In this document: positions 1 through 11,557 of the stretch, piece after piece | Layout: each line of letters starts with the position of its first letter | How positions within the stretch are numbered: position 1 is the stretch's first letter | Assembly: GCF_002575655.3 (NCBI RefSeq) | Contig: NC_053037.3 | Span: forward strand, 320,815,294 to 320,879,293 | DNA: 64,000 nucleotides | Reading direction: 5' to 3' | From: Aegilops tauschii subsp. strangulata | Taxonomy: Eukaryota > Streptophyta > Magnoliopsida > Poales > Poaceae | The notes under the pieces: model-generated | What the model was told of the DNA's origin: nothing | Databases searched by the model: none | What the model saw: the letters and a program-made list of their open reading frames with translations, nothing else | Made by a program: the position numbers and the translations under genes

Positions 1-75
1 TTCGTGACCAGTCAGTGACTGGGCGGGCCGCCCGGGCGTTTGAGGCCAGTTTGTGGGGCCCGACTGTAGATGCTC
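1..75. mobile_element. Tail of a TIR DNA transposon (partial)
   Basis: The stretch ends in ctgtagatgctc followed by TTA. Its reverse complement begins GAGCATCTACAGTCGGGCC, which looks like a terminal inverted repeat of the PIF/Harbinger-like elements common in Triticeae. The other end lies before the window. No coding sequence is visible. The TTA at 76-78 is shared with the next element. Confidence 0.45.
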
Positions 76-78
76 TTA

Positions 79-1866
79 GGCCCCATCCGGTCCGAATGTG
101 TCCGTTTACGCCCAAATAGATAGACAACACAGCCCAACGCGCAACCGCATCCGCAAATAATGTTTGTTTCTGGTCCGTCTCGACCCATCTTGGGCGCAAT
201 TTTGATCGGTCTTTGCGGTCAGGACACCGAACAAACGTGCACACGTCCTCTCGCCGTCCGCCTTGGGCCCGCGTGTCGGCCGTAGTTGCCTCCCACCGAC
301 CCCATTTAATCCATACGCGTGGACGGGCCCATCGGTCAGCCACCCAGCCGCCCCTGGTCGCATCCTTTTTATGGCGAAGCCATCGACTGGGAAGTCCACT
401 TCCCACACCCTCCCTACACCATTGCTCCTTCCATGCCCGACACCAGCGCCGCCCCACCTCGCTCACCGTCAGCCGTCGCAAATGGGCTTCTGGAAGTGGG
501 TGCCGGGCAAGAAGGCCAAGCACGGCCATGAGGCAGGCTCGTTGTCCACCTCGTCAGGAAGCACGACCACCCACTCCACCTCACCGGCGGCATTCTCGAT
601 CTCTCCTCTCGCGGCTCCGGCCTGCTTCCGAGCGTACATCAAGGTGGACGTCTACTGTCGTACTGGCAGACATGCACCCTGTTGCCGTAGTCCAATGGCC
701 ACCTCCCCAATGGGTAGCATTTGAGCCCAGATCGGGTGCCGATCCCCCTCCCCCTCCCACCATGTCGGCGAGCGGCCACGGCCCCTGGAGGAGATCAACC
801 ACCGGGCCACCCACATCCCGCGATAGTACCTCGTCGACCGGTGCTACGAAGTTGACTCGCCCCTCTGGGACAGTTGGTTCCAGGACAAGCACGACATGTG
901 CCGGGCAAACCTTCTTTGTCGGCCGTGCTCGTAGCGCGCGTCGCGTGTGCACGCGCCGAGCCCACCCAGATTGTGCGGCCGGACTCGTGTGCGCGGCCTC
1001 ACGCTGACGCCCTCTCCCTCCTCATTGCCGCCGCCACCGCCAACTTCCACCATGACGACCGAGGAGGAGGAGTGGCTGGTGCGGGTCATGATGGAGGACT
1101 CCAAGAGGGAGTACAAGCGGAGCCAGGAGGTGCAGTGGGTGGGTCTAGAGGAGATGCTCGCGCTCTCGACCGCCGGGGACGTCTACGTGCCGGAGCTGAA
1201 TGTCAAGAAGGAGGTGAAGCAGGAGATGATGGGGGGGCCAAGGAGGACTGCCCGCCCACCCCCGCGTGGAACGAGGGGTTCTACAGGCAGTCGTGGCCGT
1301 GGACGACCACAGTGCCATGCAGCTCGCCGTCACCGCCGCCACCGGCACCGCGAGTGGCGTGGGCACTGTGGTCACCACCCCCATCGCCTCCACCCCCGTA
1401 GACTACACAGGACGTCGTGCCTTTTTTGGGGCCGCCGCCCCACCTCTGAACGTCGCCTCCCTAAAACGACCTAACCAAGGACGACGACGGCGAGGATGGT
1501 GGCGCCTGAAGACGACGACGGCATCAGCGACGCCATTGGTGGCGCGGGCGGGCGCCAGATCTACCATTTTTTATGTTTTTTAATTCAAACTTAAGTAGTA
1601 TCTGCGGGCCATGATGACGACGTGCACCATTTAATTAATTTTATGTTTTCAGTTATTTTGCAATTTTTTTGGTTTTTTAAGCTATGATGCCTTTTTTGGG
1701 AGTTAACTTAGGTCCAACACGGATAATATTTGAGATGCGGCCGCACATTGGGTGCACAGACCGGCGGGCGGCCCAAACCGGACATAGGCGTCCGTTTTGT
1801 CGACCCAAGCAGACGAAATCTGGACGAAACACACGTTCATTTGGGGTCGTGCGTTGGAGTTGGCCT
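79..1866. mobile_element. PIF/Harbinger-like TIR element carrying a gene remnant
   Basis: The element is flanked by TTA at 76-78 and 1867-1869, the 3-bp TSD typical of PIF/Harbinger elements. The ends are only weakly inverted: the left begins GGCCCCATCCGG and the reverse complement of the right begins GGCCAACTCCAACG. No transposase is visible. The interior carries the degraded low-complexity gene at 482-1509 and is GC-rich on the left, then AT-rich from about 1565 to 1690. An alternative is that the terminal repeats belong to another superfamily, since the TSD is only three bases. Confidence 0.5.
482..1509 (+). pseudogene. Degraded low-complexity TE-borne gene (MGFWKWVPGKK family)
   Basis: The reading frame starts at ATG 482 with MGFWKWVPGKKAKHGHEAG and stays in one frame to about 1230. 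Along it are a WDSWF-containing block near 860-890, an acidic block starting MTTEEEEWLVRVMMED at 1052 and EEMLALSTAGDVYVPEL near 1150-1200. It is interrupted by in-frame stops at 722-724, about 827 and about 931. A run of seven Gs near 1231 shifts the frame; afterwards WNEGFYRQSWPW and the tail NDLTKDDDGEDGG can be read with more stops. I recognise this as a recurrent Triticeae protein family that travels with DNA transposons. Its function is unknown. The shadow frames here are GC-rich by-products. Confidence 0.6.
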
Positions 1867-1996
1867 TAGGCATATCCGACCATGACAAGTAAATTTCCTC
1901 CTGCGTCCGTCCACGGACAGGGGACCAATACGTGGACATAGATGTGGAAGGCCACCATCCAACGTTGTCCGCATACATTTCAAGCCGGGTTTCGAT

Positions 1997-3735
1997 TGTT
2001 GGGGAACGTAGTAATTTCAAAAAAAAATCCTACGCACACGCAAGATCATGGTGATGCATAGCAACGAGAGGGGAGAGTGTTGTCCACGTACCCTCGTAGA
2101 CCGAAAGCAGAAGCGTTAGCACAACGCGGTTGATATAGTTGTATGTCTTCACGATCCGACCGATCCAAGTACCGAACGTACGGCACCTCCGAGTTCAGCA
2201 CACATTCAGCTCGATGATGTCCCGCGAACTTCGATCCAGCAGAGCCTCGCGAGAGAGTTTTGTCAGCACGACGACGTGGTGATGGTGATGATGTTGCTAC
2301 CGACGCAGGGCTTCGCCTAAGCACCGCTACGATATGACCGAGGTGGAATATGGTGGAGGGGGGCACCGCACACGACTGGAATAGATCAACTGATCAACTG
2401 ATCAACTTGTGTGTCTAGAGGTGCCCCCCTGCCCCCGTATACAAAGGATGGAGGAGGGGAGGCCGGCCAGCCCCTAGGGCGCGCCAGAAGTGTGGAGTCC
2501 TACTAGGACTCCCTAGTCCTAGTAGGATTCCTCCTCCCACATGGAATAGGAAAAAGGGGAAGGGAAAAGGAGAAGGAAGGAAGGGGGCGCCCCCCTCCCT
2601 AGTCCAATTCGGACCAGATCATGGGGAGGGGTGCGGCCACCTTTTGAGGCCTTTCTCTCATTTCTCGTATGGCCCATTAAGGCCCAATACGAATTCACGT
2701 AACTCTCCGATACTCCGAAAAATACCCGAATCACTCGGAACCTTTCCGATGTCCGAATATACTCGTCCAATATATCAATCTTTACGTCTCGATCATTTCG
2801 AGACTCCTCGTCATGTCCCCGATCTCATCCGGGACTCCAAACTACCTTTGGTACATCAAATCACATAACTCATAATACAAATCGTCACAGAACTTTAAGC
2901 GTGCGGACCCTACGGGTTCGAGAACTATGTAGACATGACCGAGACACGTCTCCGGTCAATAACCAATAGCGGAACCCGGATGCTCATATTGGCTCCCACA
3001 TATTCTACGAAGATCTTTATCGGTCAAACTGCATAACAACATACGTTGTTCCCTTTGTCATTGGTATGTTACTTGCCCGAGATTTGATCGTCGGTCTCTC
3101 AATACCTAGTTCAATCTCGTTGCCGGCAAGTCTCTTTACTCGTTCCGTAATACATCATCCCGCAACTAACTCATTAGTTACAATGTTTGCAAGGCTTATA
3201 GTGATGTGCATTACCGAGTGGGCCCAGAGATACCTCTCCGACAATCGGAGTGACAAATCCTAATCTTGAAATACGCCAACCAACAAGTACCTTTGGAGAC
3301 ACCTGTAGAGCACCTTTATAATCATCCAGTTACGTTGTGACGTTTGGTAGCACACAAAGTGTTCCTCCGATAAACGGGAGTTGCATAATCTCATAGTCAT
3401 AGGAACATGTATAAGTCATGAAGAAAGCAATAGCAGAATACTAAACAATCAAGTGCTAAGCTAACGGAATGGGTCAAGTCAATCACATCATTCTCCTAAT
3501 GATGTGATCCTGTTAATCAAATGACAACGCATGTCTATGGCTAGGAAACTTAACCATCTTTGATTCAACGAGCTAGTCAAGTAGAGGCATACTAGTGACA
3601 CATTGTTTTGTCTATGTATTCACACATGTATCAAGTTTCCGGCTAATACAATTCTAGCATGAATAATAAACATTTATCATGAAATAAGGAAATCAATAAT
3701 AACTTTATTATTGCCTCTAGGGCATATTTCCTTCA
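1997..3735 (-). repeat. Angela copy 1, 3' LTR
   Basis: On the minus strand it begins TGAAGGAAATATGCCC at 3735 and ends CGTTCCCCAACA at 1997. It contains a perfect 13-bp stem-loop (arms 2498-2510 and 2515-2527) near the transcription start region and a GC-rich leader. It is about 1739 bp long and pairs with 8848-10577. Confidence 0.95.
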
Positions 3736-3750
3736 GTCTCCCACTTGCAC
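3736..3750 (-). other. Polypurine tract, Angela copy 1
   Basis: On the minus strand the bases just before the 3' LTR read GCAAGTGGGAGAC, the usual Angela plus-strand primer site. Confidence 0.8.
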
Positions 3751-3765
3751 TAGAGTCAATAATCT

Positions 3766-3912
3766 AGTTCACATCGCCATGTGATTTAACATCAATAGTT
3801 CACATCTTTATGTGGTTAACACCCATAGTTCACATCGATATGTGACCAACACCCAAAGGGTTTACTAGAGTCAGTAATCTAGTTCATATCGCTTATGTGA
3901 TTAACACCCAAA
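3766..3912. repeat. Tandem CACAT...ATGTG mini-palindrome repeats
   Basis: About four imperfect repeats of roughly 34 bp each contain a small palindrome of the form ttcacat-n-atgtg followed by taacaccc (near 3767, 3798, 3830 and 3883). They lie between the damaged RNase H region and the polypurine tract of Angela copy 1. The corresponding site in the other two Angela copies lacks them. Confidence 0.7.
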
Positions 3913-3959
3913 GAGTACTAAGGTGTGATCATGTTTTGCTTGTGAGATAATTTTTAGTC

Positions 3960-6900
3960 AACGGGTCTGTCACATTCAGATCCGTAAGTATTTTGCAAAT
4001 TTCTATGTCAACAATGCTCTGCACGGAGCTACTCTAGCTAATTGCTCCCACTTTCAATATGTATCCAGATTGAGACTTAGAGTCATCTGGATCAGTGTCA
4101 AAACTTGCATCGACATAACCATTTACGACGAACCTTTTGTCACCTCCATAATCAAGAAACATATCCTTATTCCACTAAGGATAATTTTGACCGCTGTCCA
4201 GTGATCTACTCCTAGATCACTATTGTACTCCCTTGCCAAACTCAATGTAGGGTTTACAAAAGATCTAGTACACAACATGGCATACTTTATAGAACCTATG
4301 GCTGGGGCATAGGGAATGACTTTCATTCTCTTTCTATCTTCTGCCGTGGTCGGGTTTTGAGTCTTACTCAATTTCACACCTTGTAACACATGCAAGAACT
4401 CTTTCTTTGACTGTTCCATTTTGAACTACTTCAAAATCTTGTCAAGGTATGTACTCATTGAAAAAACTTATCAAGCGTCTTGATCTATCTCTATAGATCT
4501 TGATGCTCAATATGTAAGCAACTTCACCGAGGTCTTTCTTTGAAAAACTCCTTTCAAACACTCCTTTATGCTTTGCAGAATAATTCTACATTATCTCCGA
4601 TCAACAATATGTCATTCACATATACTTATCAGAAATGCTATAGTGCTCCCACTCACTTTCTTGTAAATACAGGCTTCACCGCAAGTCTGTATAAAACTAT
4701 ATGCTTTGATCAACTTATCAAAGTGTATATTCCAACTCCGAGATGCTTGCACCAGTCCATAGATGGATCGCTGGAGCTTGCACATTTTGTTAACACCTTT
4801 AGGATCGATAAAACCTTCTGGTTGCATCATATACAACTCTTCTTTAATAAATCCATTAAGGAATGCAGTTTTGTTTATCCATTTGCCAGATTTCATAAAA
4901 TGCGGCAATTGCTAACATGATTCGGACAGACTTAAGCATAGATACGAGTGAGAAACTCTCATCGTAGTCAACACCTTTGAACTTGTCGAAAACCTTTTGC
5001 GACAATTCTAGCTTTGTAGATAGTAACACTACTATCAACGTTTGTCTTCCTCTTGAAGATCCATTTATTTTCTATGGCTTGCCGATCATCGGGCAAGTCA
5101 ATCAAAGTCCACACTTTGTTCTCATACATGGATCCCATCTCAGATTTCATGGCCTCAAGCCATTTTGCGGAATCTGGGCTCACCATTGCTTCTTCATAGT
5201 TCGTAGGTTCGTCATGGTCTAGTAACATAACCTCCAGAACAGGATTACCGTACCACTCTGGTGCGGATCTTACTCTGGTTGACCTACGAGGTTCAGTAAC
5301 AACTTGATCTGACGTTTCATGATCATCATCATTAACTTCCTCACTAATTGGTGTAGGTGTCACAGGAACCGGTTTCTGTGATGAACTACTTTCCAATAAG
5401 GGAGCAGGTACAGTTACCTCATCAAGTTCTACTTTCCTCCCACTCACTTCTTTTGAGAGAAACTCCTTCTCTAGAAAGGATCCAAATTTAGCAACAAAAG
5501 TCTTGCCTTCAGATCTGTGATAGAAGGTGTACCCAACAGTTTCCTTTGGGTATCCTATGAAGACACATTTCTCTGATTTGGGTTCGAGCTTTATCAGGTT
5601 GAAGCTTTCACATAAGCATCGCAGCCCCAAACTTTAAGAAACGACAACTTTGGTTTCTTGACAAACCACAGTTCATAAGGCGTCGTCTCAACGGATTTCG
5701 ATGGTGCCCTATTTAACGTGAATGTAGCTGTCTCTAATGCATAACCCCAAAACGATAGTGGTAGATCGGTAAGAGACATCATAAATCGCACCATATCTAA
5801 TAAAGTATGGTTACGACGTTCGGACACACCATTACACTGTGGTGTTCCAGGTGGCGTGTGTAGTGAAACTATTTCACATTGTTTTAACTGAAGGCCAAAC
5901 TCGTAACTCAAATATTTTACCTCTGCGATCATATCGTAGAAACTTTTATTTTTGTTACGATGATTCTCCACTTCACTCTGAAATTCTTTGAACTTTTCAA
6001 ATGTTTCAGACTTGTGTTTCATCAAGTAGATATACCCATATCTGCTCAAATCATCTGTGAAGGTCAGAAAATAATGATACCCGCCGCGAGCCTCAATATT
6101 CATCGGACCACATACATCAGTATGTATGATTTCCAACAAATCTGTTGCTCGCTCCATTGTTCCGGAGAACAGAGTCTTAGTCATCTTGCCCATGAGGCAT
6201 GGTTCGCAAGCATCAAGTGATTCATAATCAAGTGATTCCAAAAGTCCATTAGCATGGAGTTTCTTCATGCGCTTTACATCAATATGACCTAAACGGCAGT
6301 GCCTCAAATAAGTTGCACTATCATTATTAACTTTGCATCTTTTGGCTTCAATATTATGAAAATGTGTGTCACCACGATCGAGATCCAACAAACCATTTTC
6401 ATTGGGTGTATGACCATAGAAGGTTTTATTCATGCAAACAGAACAACAATTATTCTCTAGCTTACATGAATAACTGTATTGCAATAAACATGATCCAATC
6501 ATATTCATGCTCTACGCAAACACTAAATAACATTTATTTTAGGTTCAACACCAATCCCGAAAGTATAGGGAGTGTGCGATGATGATCATATCAATCTTGG
6601 AACCACTTCCAATACACATCGTCACTTCACCCTTAACTAGTCTCTGTTCATTCTGCAACTCCCGTTTCGAGTTACTACTCTTAGCAACTGAACCAGTATC
6701 AAATGCCGAGGGGTTGCTATAAACACTAGTAAAGTACACATCAATAACATGTATATCCAATATACCTTTGTTCACTTTGCCATCCTTCTTATACGCCAAA
6801 TACTTGGGGCAATTTCGCTTCCAGTGACCAGTCCCTTTGCAGCAGAAGTACTTAGTTTCAGGCTTAGGTCCAGACTGGGCTTTTTCACTTGATCAGCAAC

Positions 6901-7592
6901 TTGCTTGCTGTTCTTCTTGAAGTTCCCTTCCCTTTGTCCCTTTACTTGAAACTAGTGGTCTTCTTAACCATCAACACTTGATGCTCTTTCTTGATTTATA
7001 CCTTCATCGATTTCATCATCATGAAAAACTCGGGAATCATTTTCGTCAGCCCTTGCATACTATAGTTCATCACGATGTTCTACTAACTTGGTGATGGTGA
7101 CTAGAGAATTCTGTCAATCACTATTTTATCTGGAAGATTAACTCCCACTTGATTCAAGCGATTGTAGTACCCAGACAATCTGAGCACATGCTCACTGCTT
7201 GAGCTATTCTCCTCCATCTTTTAGCTATAGAACTTGTTGGAGACTTCATATCTCTCAACTAGGGTATTTGCTTGAAATATTAACTTCAACTCCTGGAACA
7301 TCTCATATGGTCCATGACGTTCAAAACGTCTTTGAAGTCCCGATTCTAAGCCGTTAAGCATGGTGCACTAAACTATCAAGTAGTCATCATACTGAGCTAG
7401 CCAAACGTTCATAACATCTACATATGCTCCTGCAATAGGTTTGTCACCTAGCGGTGCATCAAGGACATAATTCTTCTGTGCAGCAATGAGGATAAACCTC
7501 AGATCACGGACCCAGTCCGCATCATTGCTACTATCATCTTTCAACTTAGTTTTCTCTAGGAACATATATAAAACATAGGGAAGCAACAATGC
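3960..7592 (-). pseudogene. Angela copy 1 gag-pol, disrupted
   Basis: The order on the minus strand is gag remnants (about 7592-6850), a zinc-knuckle/protease zone (about 6860-6650), integrase (6508-5594) and RT (about 5630-4600 with frameshifts). An RNase H fragment ends near 4060. Integrase keeps the HHCC residues (HCRLGH, CEPC) and the first Asp (HTDVCGPM), but a compensating pair of frameshifts replaces the second catalytic Asp block seen in copy 3 (RSDRGGEY). The RT YVDD box is broken: a frameshift precedes it and the first Asp codon is AAT. RNase H jumps from the ASFDTDPDDSKSQ block to the terminal DLNVTDPLTK block, so its core is deleted. The polyprotein cannot be functional. Confidence 0.9.
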
Positions 7593-8833
7593 GAGCTATT
7601 GATCCACAACATTATTTGCAAAATACTATGAGGACTAAGTTCATGATAAATTAAAGTTCAATTAATCATATTACTTAAGAACTCCCACTTAGATAGACAT
7701 CCTTCTAATCATCTAAGTGATCACGTGATCCAAATCAACTAAACCATGTCCGATCATCACGTGAGATGGAGTAGTTTTCAATGGTGAACATCACTATGTT
7801 GATCATATCTACTATATGATTCATGCTCGACCTTTCGGTCTCCAGTGTTCCGAGGCCATATCTGCATATGCTAGGCTCGTCAAGTTTAACCCGAGTATTC
7901 TGCGTGTGCAAAACTGTCTTACACCCTTTGTATTTGAACGTAGAGCTTATCACACCTGATCATCACGTGGTGTCTCGGCACGAAGAACTGTCGCAACGGT
8001 GCATACTCAGGGAGAACACTTATACCTTGAAATTTTAGTAAGGGATCATCTTATAAAGCTACCGCCGAACTAAGCAAAATAAGATGTATGAAAGATAAAC
8101 ATCACATGCAATCAATGTGACATGATATGGCCATGATCATCTTGCGCCTTTGATCTCCATCTCCAAAGTACCGTCATGATCTCTATTGTTACCGGCATGA
8201 CACCATGATCTCCATCATCTTGATCTCTATCAACGTGTCGTCACATGATCGTCTCACCAACTATTGCTCTTGCAACTATTGCTATCGCATAGCGATAAAG
8301 TAAAGCAATTATTTGGCACTTGCATCTTATGCAATAAAGAGACAACCATAAGGCTTCTGCCAGTTGCCGATAACTTCAACAAAACATGATCATCTTATAC
8401 AACAACTTATATCTCATCATGTCTTGACCATATCACATCACAACATGCCCTGCAAAAACAAGTTAGACGTCCTCTACTTTGTTGTTGCAAGTTTTACGTG
8501 GCTGTTACGGGCTGAGCAAGAACCATTCTTACCTACGCATCAAAACCACAACGATAGTTTGTCAAGTTGGTGCTGTTTTAACCTTCCCAAGGACCGGGCG
8601 TAGCCACACTCGGTTCAACTAAAGTTGGAGAAACTGACTCCCGCCAGCCACCTGTATGCAAAGCACGTCGGTAGAACCAGTCTCGCATAAGCGTACGCGT
8701 AATGTCGGTCCCGTCCGCTTCATCCAACAATACCGCCGAACCAAAGTATGACATGCTCGTAAGCAGTATGACTTGTATCGCCCACAACTCACTTGTGTTC
8801 TACTCGTGCATATAACATCTACGCATAAAACTA
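7593..8833 (-). other. Angela copy 1 untranslated leader
   Basis: This 1.2-kb stretch between the primer site and gag has no credible gene. It matches, in reverse, the leaders at 25423-26643 and 33943-35162. Short frames of 60-80 residues occur here but are not conserved as proteins by eye. It likely holds packaging and dimerisation signals. Confidence 0.75.
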
Positions 8834-8846
8834 GGCTCGGATGCCA
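8834..8846 (-). other. Primer binding site, Angela copy 1
   Basis: On the minus strand it reads TGGCATCCGAGCC, one base from the 5' LTR end. It is close to the initiator-Met tRNA complement TGGTATCAGAGC used by Copia elements, with two changes shared by all three Angela copies here. Confidence 0.8.
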
Positions 8847-8847
8847 C

Positions 8848-10577
8848 TGTTGGGGAACGTAGTAATTTAAAAAAAATTCCTACGCACACGCAAGATCATG
8901 GTGATGCATAGCAACGAGAGGGGAGAGTGTTGTCCATGTACCCTCATAGACCGAAAGCGGAAGCGTTAGCACAACGCTGTTGATGTAGTCGTACGTCTTC
9001 ATGATCCGACCGATCCAAGTACCGAACGTGCGACACCTCCGAGTTCAGCACACGTTCAGCTCGATGACGTCCCGCGAACTCCGATCCAGCAGAGCCTCAC
9101 GAGAGAGTTTCGTCAGCACGACGGCGTGATGACGATGATGATGTTGCTACCGACGCAGGGCTTCGCCTAAGCACCGCTACGATATGACCGAGGTGGAATA
9201 TGGTGGAGGGGGCACCGCACACGGCTGGAATAGATCAACTGATCAACTTGTGTGTTTAGAGGTGCCCCCTGCCCCCGTATATAAAGGATGGAGGAGGGGA
9301 GGCCGGCCAGCCCCTAGGGCACGCCAGAAATGTAGAGTCCTACTAGGACTCCCTAGTCCTAGTAGGATTCCTCCTCCCACATGGAATAGGAAAAAAGGGA
9401 AGGGAAAAGGAGAAGGAAGGAAGGGGGCGCCCCCCCTCCCTAGTCCAATTCGGACCAGATCATGGGGAGGGGTGCGGCCACCTTTTGAGGTCTTTCTCTC
9501 ATTTTCTGTATGGCCCATTAAGGCCCAATACGAATTCCCGTAACTCTCCGGTACTCCGAAAAATACCCGAATCACTCGGAACCTTTCTGATGTCCGAATA
9601 TAGTCGTCCAATATATCGATCTTTACGTCTCGACCATTTCGAGACTCCTCGTCATGTCCCCGATCTCATCCGGGACTCCGAACTACCTTCGGTACATCAA
9701 ATCACATAACTCATAATACAAATCGTCACAGAACTTTAAGCGTGCAGACCCTACGGGTTCGAGAACTATGTAGACATGACCGAGACACGTCTCCGGTCAA
9801 TAACCAATAGCGGAACCTGGATGCTCATATTGGCTCCCACATATTCTACGAAGATCTTTATCGGTCAAACCGCATAACAACATATGTTGTTCCCTTTGTC
9901 ATCGGTATGTTACTTGCCCGAGATTTGATCGTCGGTATCTCAATACCTAGTTCAATCTCGTTGCCGGCAAGTCTCTTTACTCGTTCCGTAATACATCATC
10001 CCGCAACTAACTCATTAGTTACAATGCTTGTAAGGCTTATAGTGATGTGCATTACCGAGTGGGCCCGGAGATACCTCTCCGACAATCGGAGTGACAAATC
10101 CTAATCTTGAAATACGCCAACCCAACAAGTACCTTCGGAGACACCTGTAGAGCACCTTTATAATCACCCAGTTACGTTGTGACGTTTGGTAGCACACAAA
10201 GTGTTCCTCCGGTAAACGGGAGTTGCATAATCTCATAGTCATAGGAACATGTATAAGTCATCAAGAAAGCAATAGCAGAATACTAAACAATCAAGTGCTA
10301 AGCTAACGGAATGGGTCAAGTCAATCACATCATTCTCCTAATGATGTGATCCCGTTAATCAAATGACAACTCATGTCTATGGCTAGGAAACTTAACCATC
10401 TTTGATTCAACGAGCTAGTCAAGTAGAGGCATACTAGTGACACATTGTTTTGTCTATGTATTCACACATGTATCAAGTTTCCGACTAATACAATTCTAGC
10501 ATGAATAATAAACATTTATCATGAAATAAGGAAATAAATAATAACTTTATTATTGCCTCTACGGCATATTTCCTTCA
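8848..10577 (-). repeat. Angela copy 1, 5' LTR
   Basis: On the minus strand it starts TGAAGGAAATATGCC at 10577 (with a t-to-c style change in the first block) and ends CCCCAACA at 8848. It is about 1730 bp long and carries the same stem-loop (arms 9338-9350 and 9355-9367). The tcgat TSD follows at 10578. Confidence 0.95.
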
Positions 10578-11122
10578 TCGATTTAGCGGACAAATTCATG
10601 CAAACCGCCTAATATTCATCAAAGTTCGAAAGGAAAATAGCACAAATCATCCATACACAGCATGCAAATAAGTCTGTTGTCTGAAATTCAATGTCCAATA
10701 AGTTTTCAACGGGTCATTTCGTCTTACACACGGTGCCCCATCAGCTTCATCCAACAGTGTGTATGTGAAAGCACAAGTGCTCCCTAGGTGATTTTGGTAA
10801 TTAATGTCAACATATCCCTTGTTGGACTAATACTTTTATCTAGTATATTTCAGATGAGTTCAACAATGGAGTGGCATGGACAAGAGGATGTGGAACCCCT
10901 TCTAGATGCTAAGGACAGAAGATTGGCAAAAGCTCAAAAGCTCAATACTCTACATTTTCATTTTAGTGATCCAAGATCACATTGAATCCATAGGAGAGCC
11001 GATACTATTAAAAGGGGATTAGGTGTTGCTTAATGGCTTGCTTGCTCATAGTGCTTAGTGATATGCTCCAAAGCCCTCAACCACTTTCTCATATCCACAT
11101 ATGTCCCAAACGGAAAGTCAAA

Positions 11123-11508
11123 CTCGGCCCTACCGATTTGATCTATCCGGTGCCACCGAGTTCACTTGACATAGCCACTGCTTGAAACCCTAATCACTTC
11201 GGTCTCACCGATGGGATCTCGGCTCACCGAGATGGGCTTGCAAACTCTCTGGTTCCTGTTGCAATAATTTCGGTCCTACCGAGATTTGTAATCGGTCTCA
11301 CCGAGTTTGCTTGACCAACTCTCTGGTTAGCTTATTACCAAAATCGGTCCCATCGAGTTTGTGTAATCGGTCAAACCGAGATGAGGTTTACCCTAACCCC
11401 AGCACATCGGTCCCACCGAGTTGATCATATCGGTCCCACCAAAATTCCTAACGTTCACATTTTGAACCATATCGGTCTGACCGAGTTTAACGATTCGGTC
11501 CCACCGAA
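11123..11508. repeat. Array of twelve TCGGT-n-ACCGA palindromes in LTR U3
   Basis: About twelve copies of an interrupted palindrome, typically TCGGTCCCACCGA or a one- or two-base variant, lie spaced over about 390 bp just upstream of the LTR TATA box. The 3' LTR has the same array at about 18664-19052. Three further copies lie in the internal 3' region near 17270-17330. Confidence 0.85.
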
Positions 11509-11548
11509 TTTGGTGATTTGTGTGTAACGGCTAGATTTTGTGTGGAGG

Positions 11549-11557
11549 CTATATATA
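11549..11557 (+). promoter_or_regulatory. TATA box of the Maximus-like LTR
   Basis: The sequence ctatatata followed by a C-rich stretch fits an LTR core promoter. The 3' LTR has the same box at about 19091-19099. Confidence 0.6.

Larger units (their letters stand above)
1997..10577 (-). mobile_element. Angela-type Ty1/Copia LTR retrotransposon, full length
   Basis: The element has two LTRs of about 1.73 kb (1997-3735 and 8848-10577) in TG...CA form, a tRNA-iMet-type primer site next to the right LTR and a polypurine tract next to the left LTR. All of these read on the minus strand. A perfect 5-bp TSD, tcgat, occurs at 1992-1996 and 10578-10582. In element order it runs 5' LTR, leader, gag, protease, integrase, RT and a truncated RNase H, then the 3' LTR. 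Over the first 300 bp of the LTRs I count about 20 differences, mostly transitions, so it is older than the other full-length elements here. Confidence 0.95.

Noticed and set aside
213..1007. 264-residue plus-strand frame
   Set aside because: It is a shadow of the MGFWKWV-type frame at 482-1509. The recognisable blocks (WDSWF, EEEEWL) are in the other frame.
2046..2770. Minus-strand frames of 80-106 residues in Angela LTRs
   Set aside because: They recur in every Angela LTR but with different ends and shifts, so they are by-products of the conserved leader.
11123..11508. CRISPR-like array of short repeats
   Set aside because: The repeats are short palindromes with irregular spacing inside a plant LTR, with no unique equal-length spacers and no cas genes.
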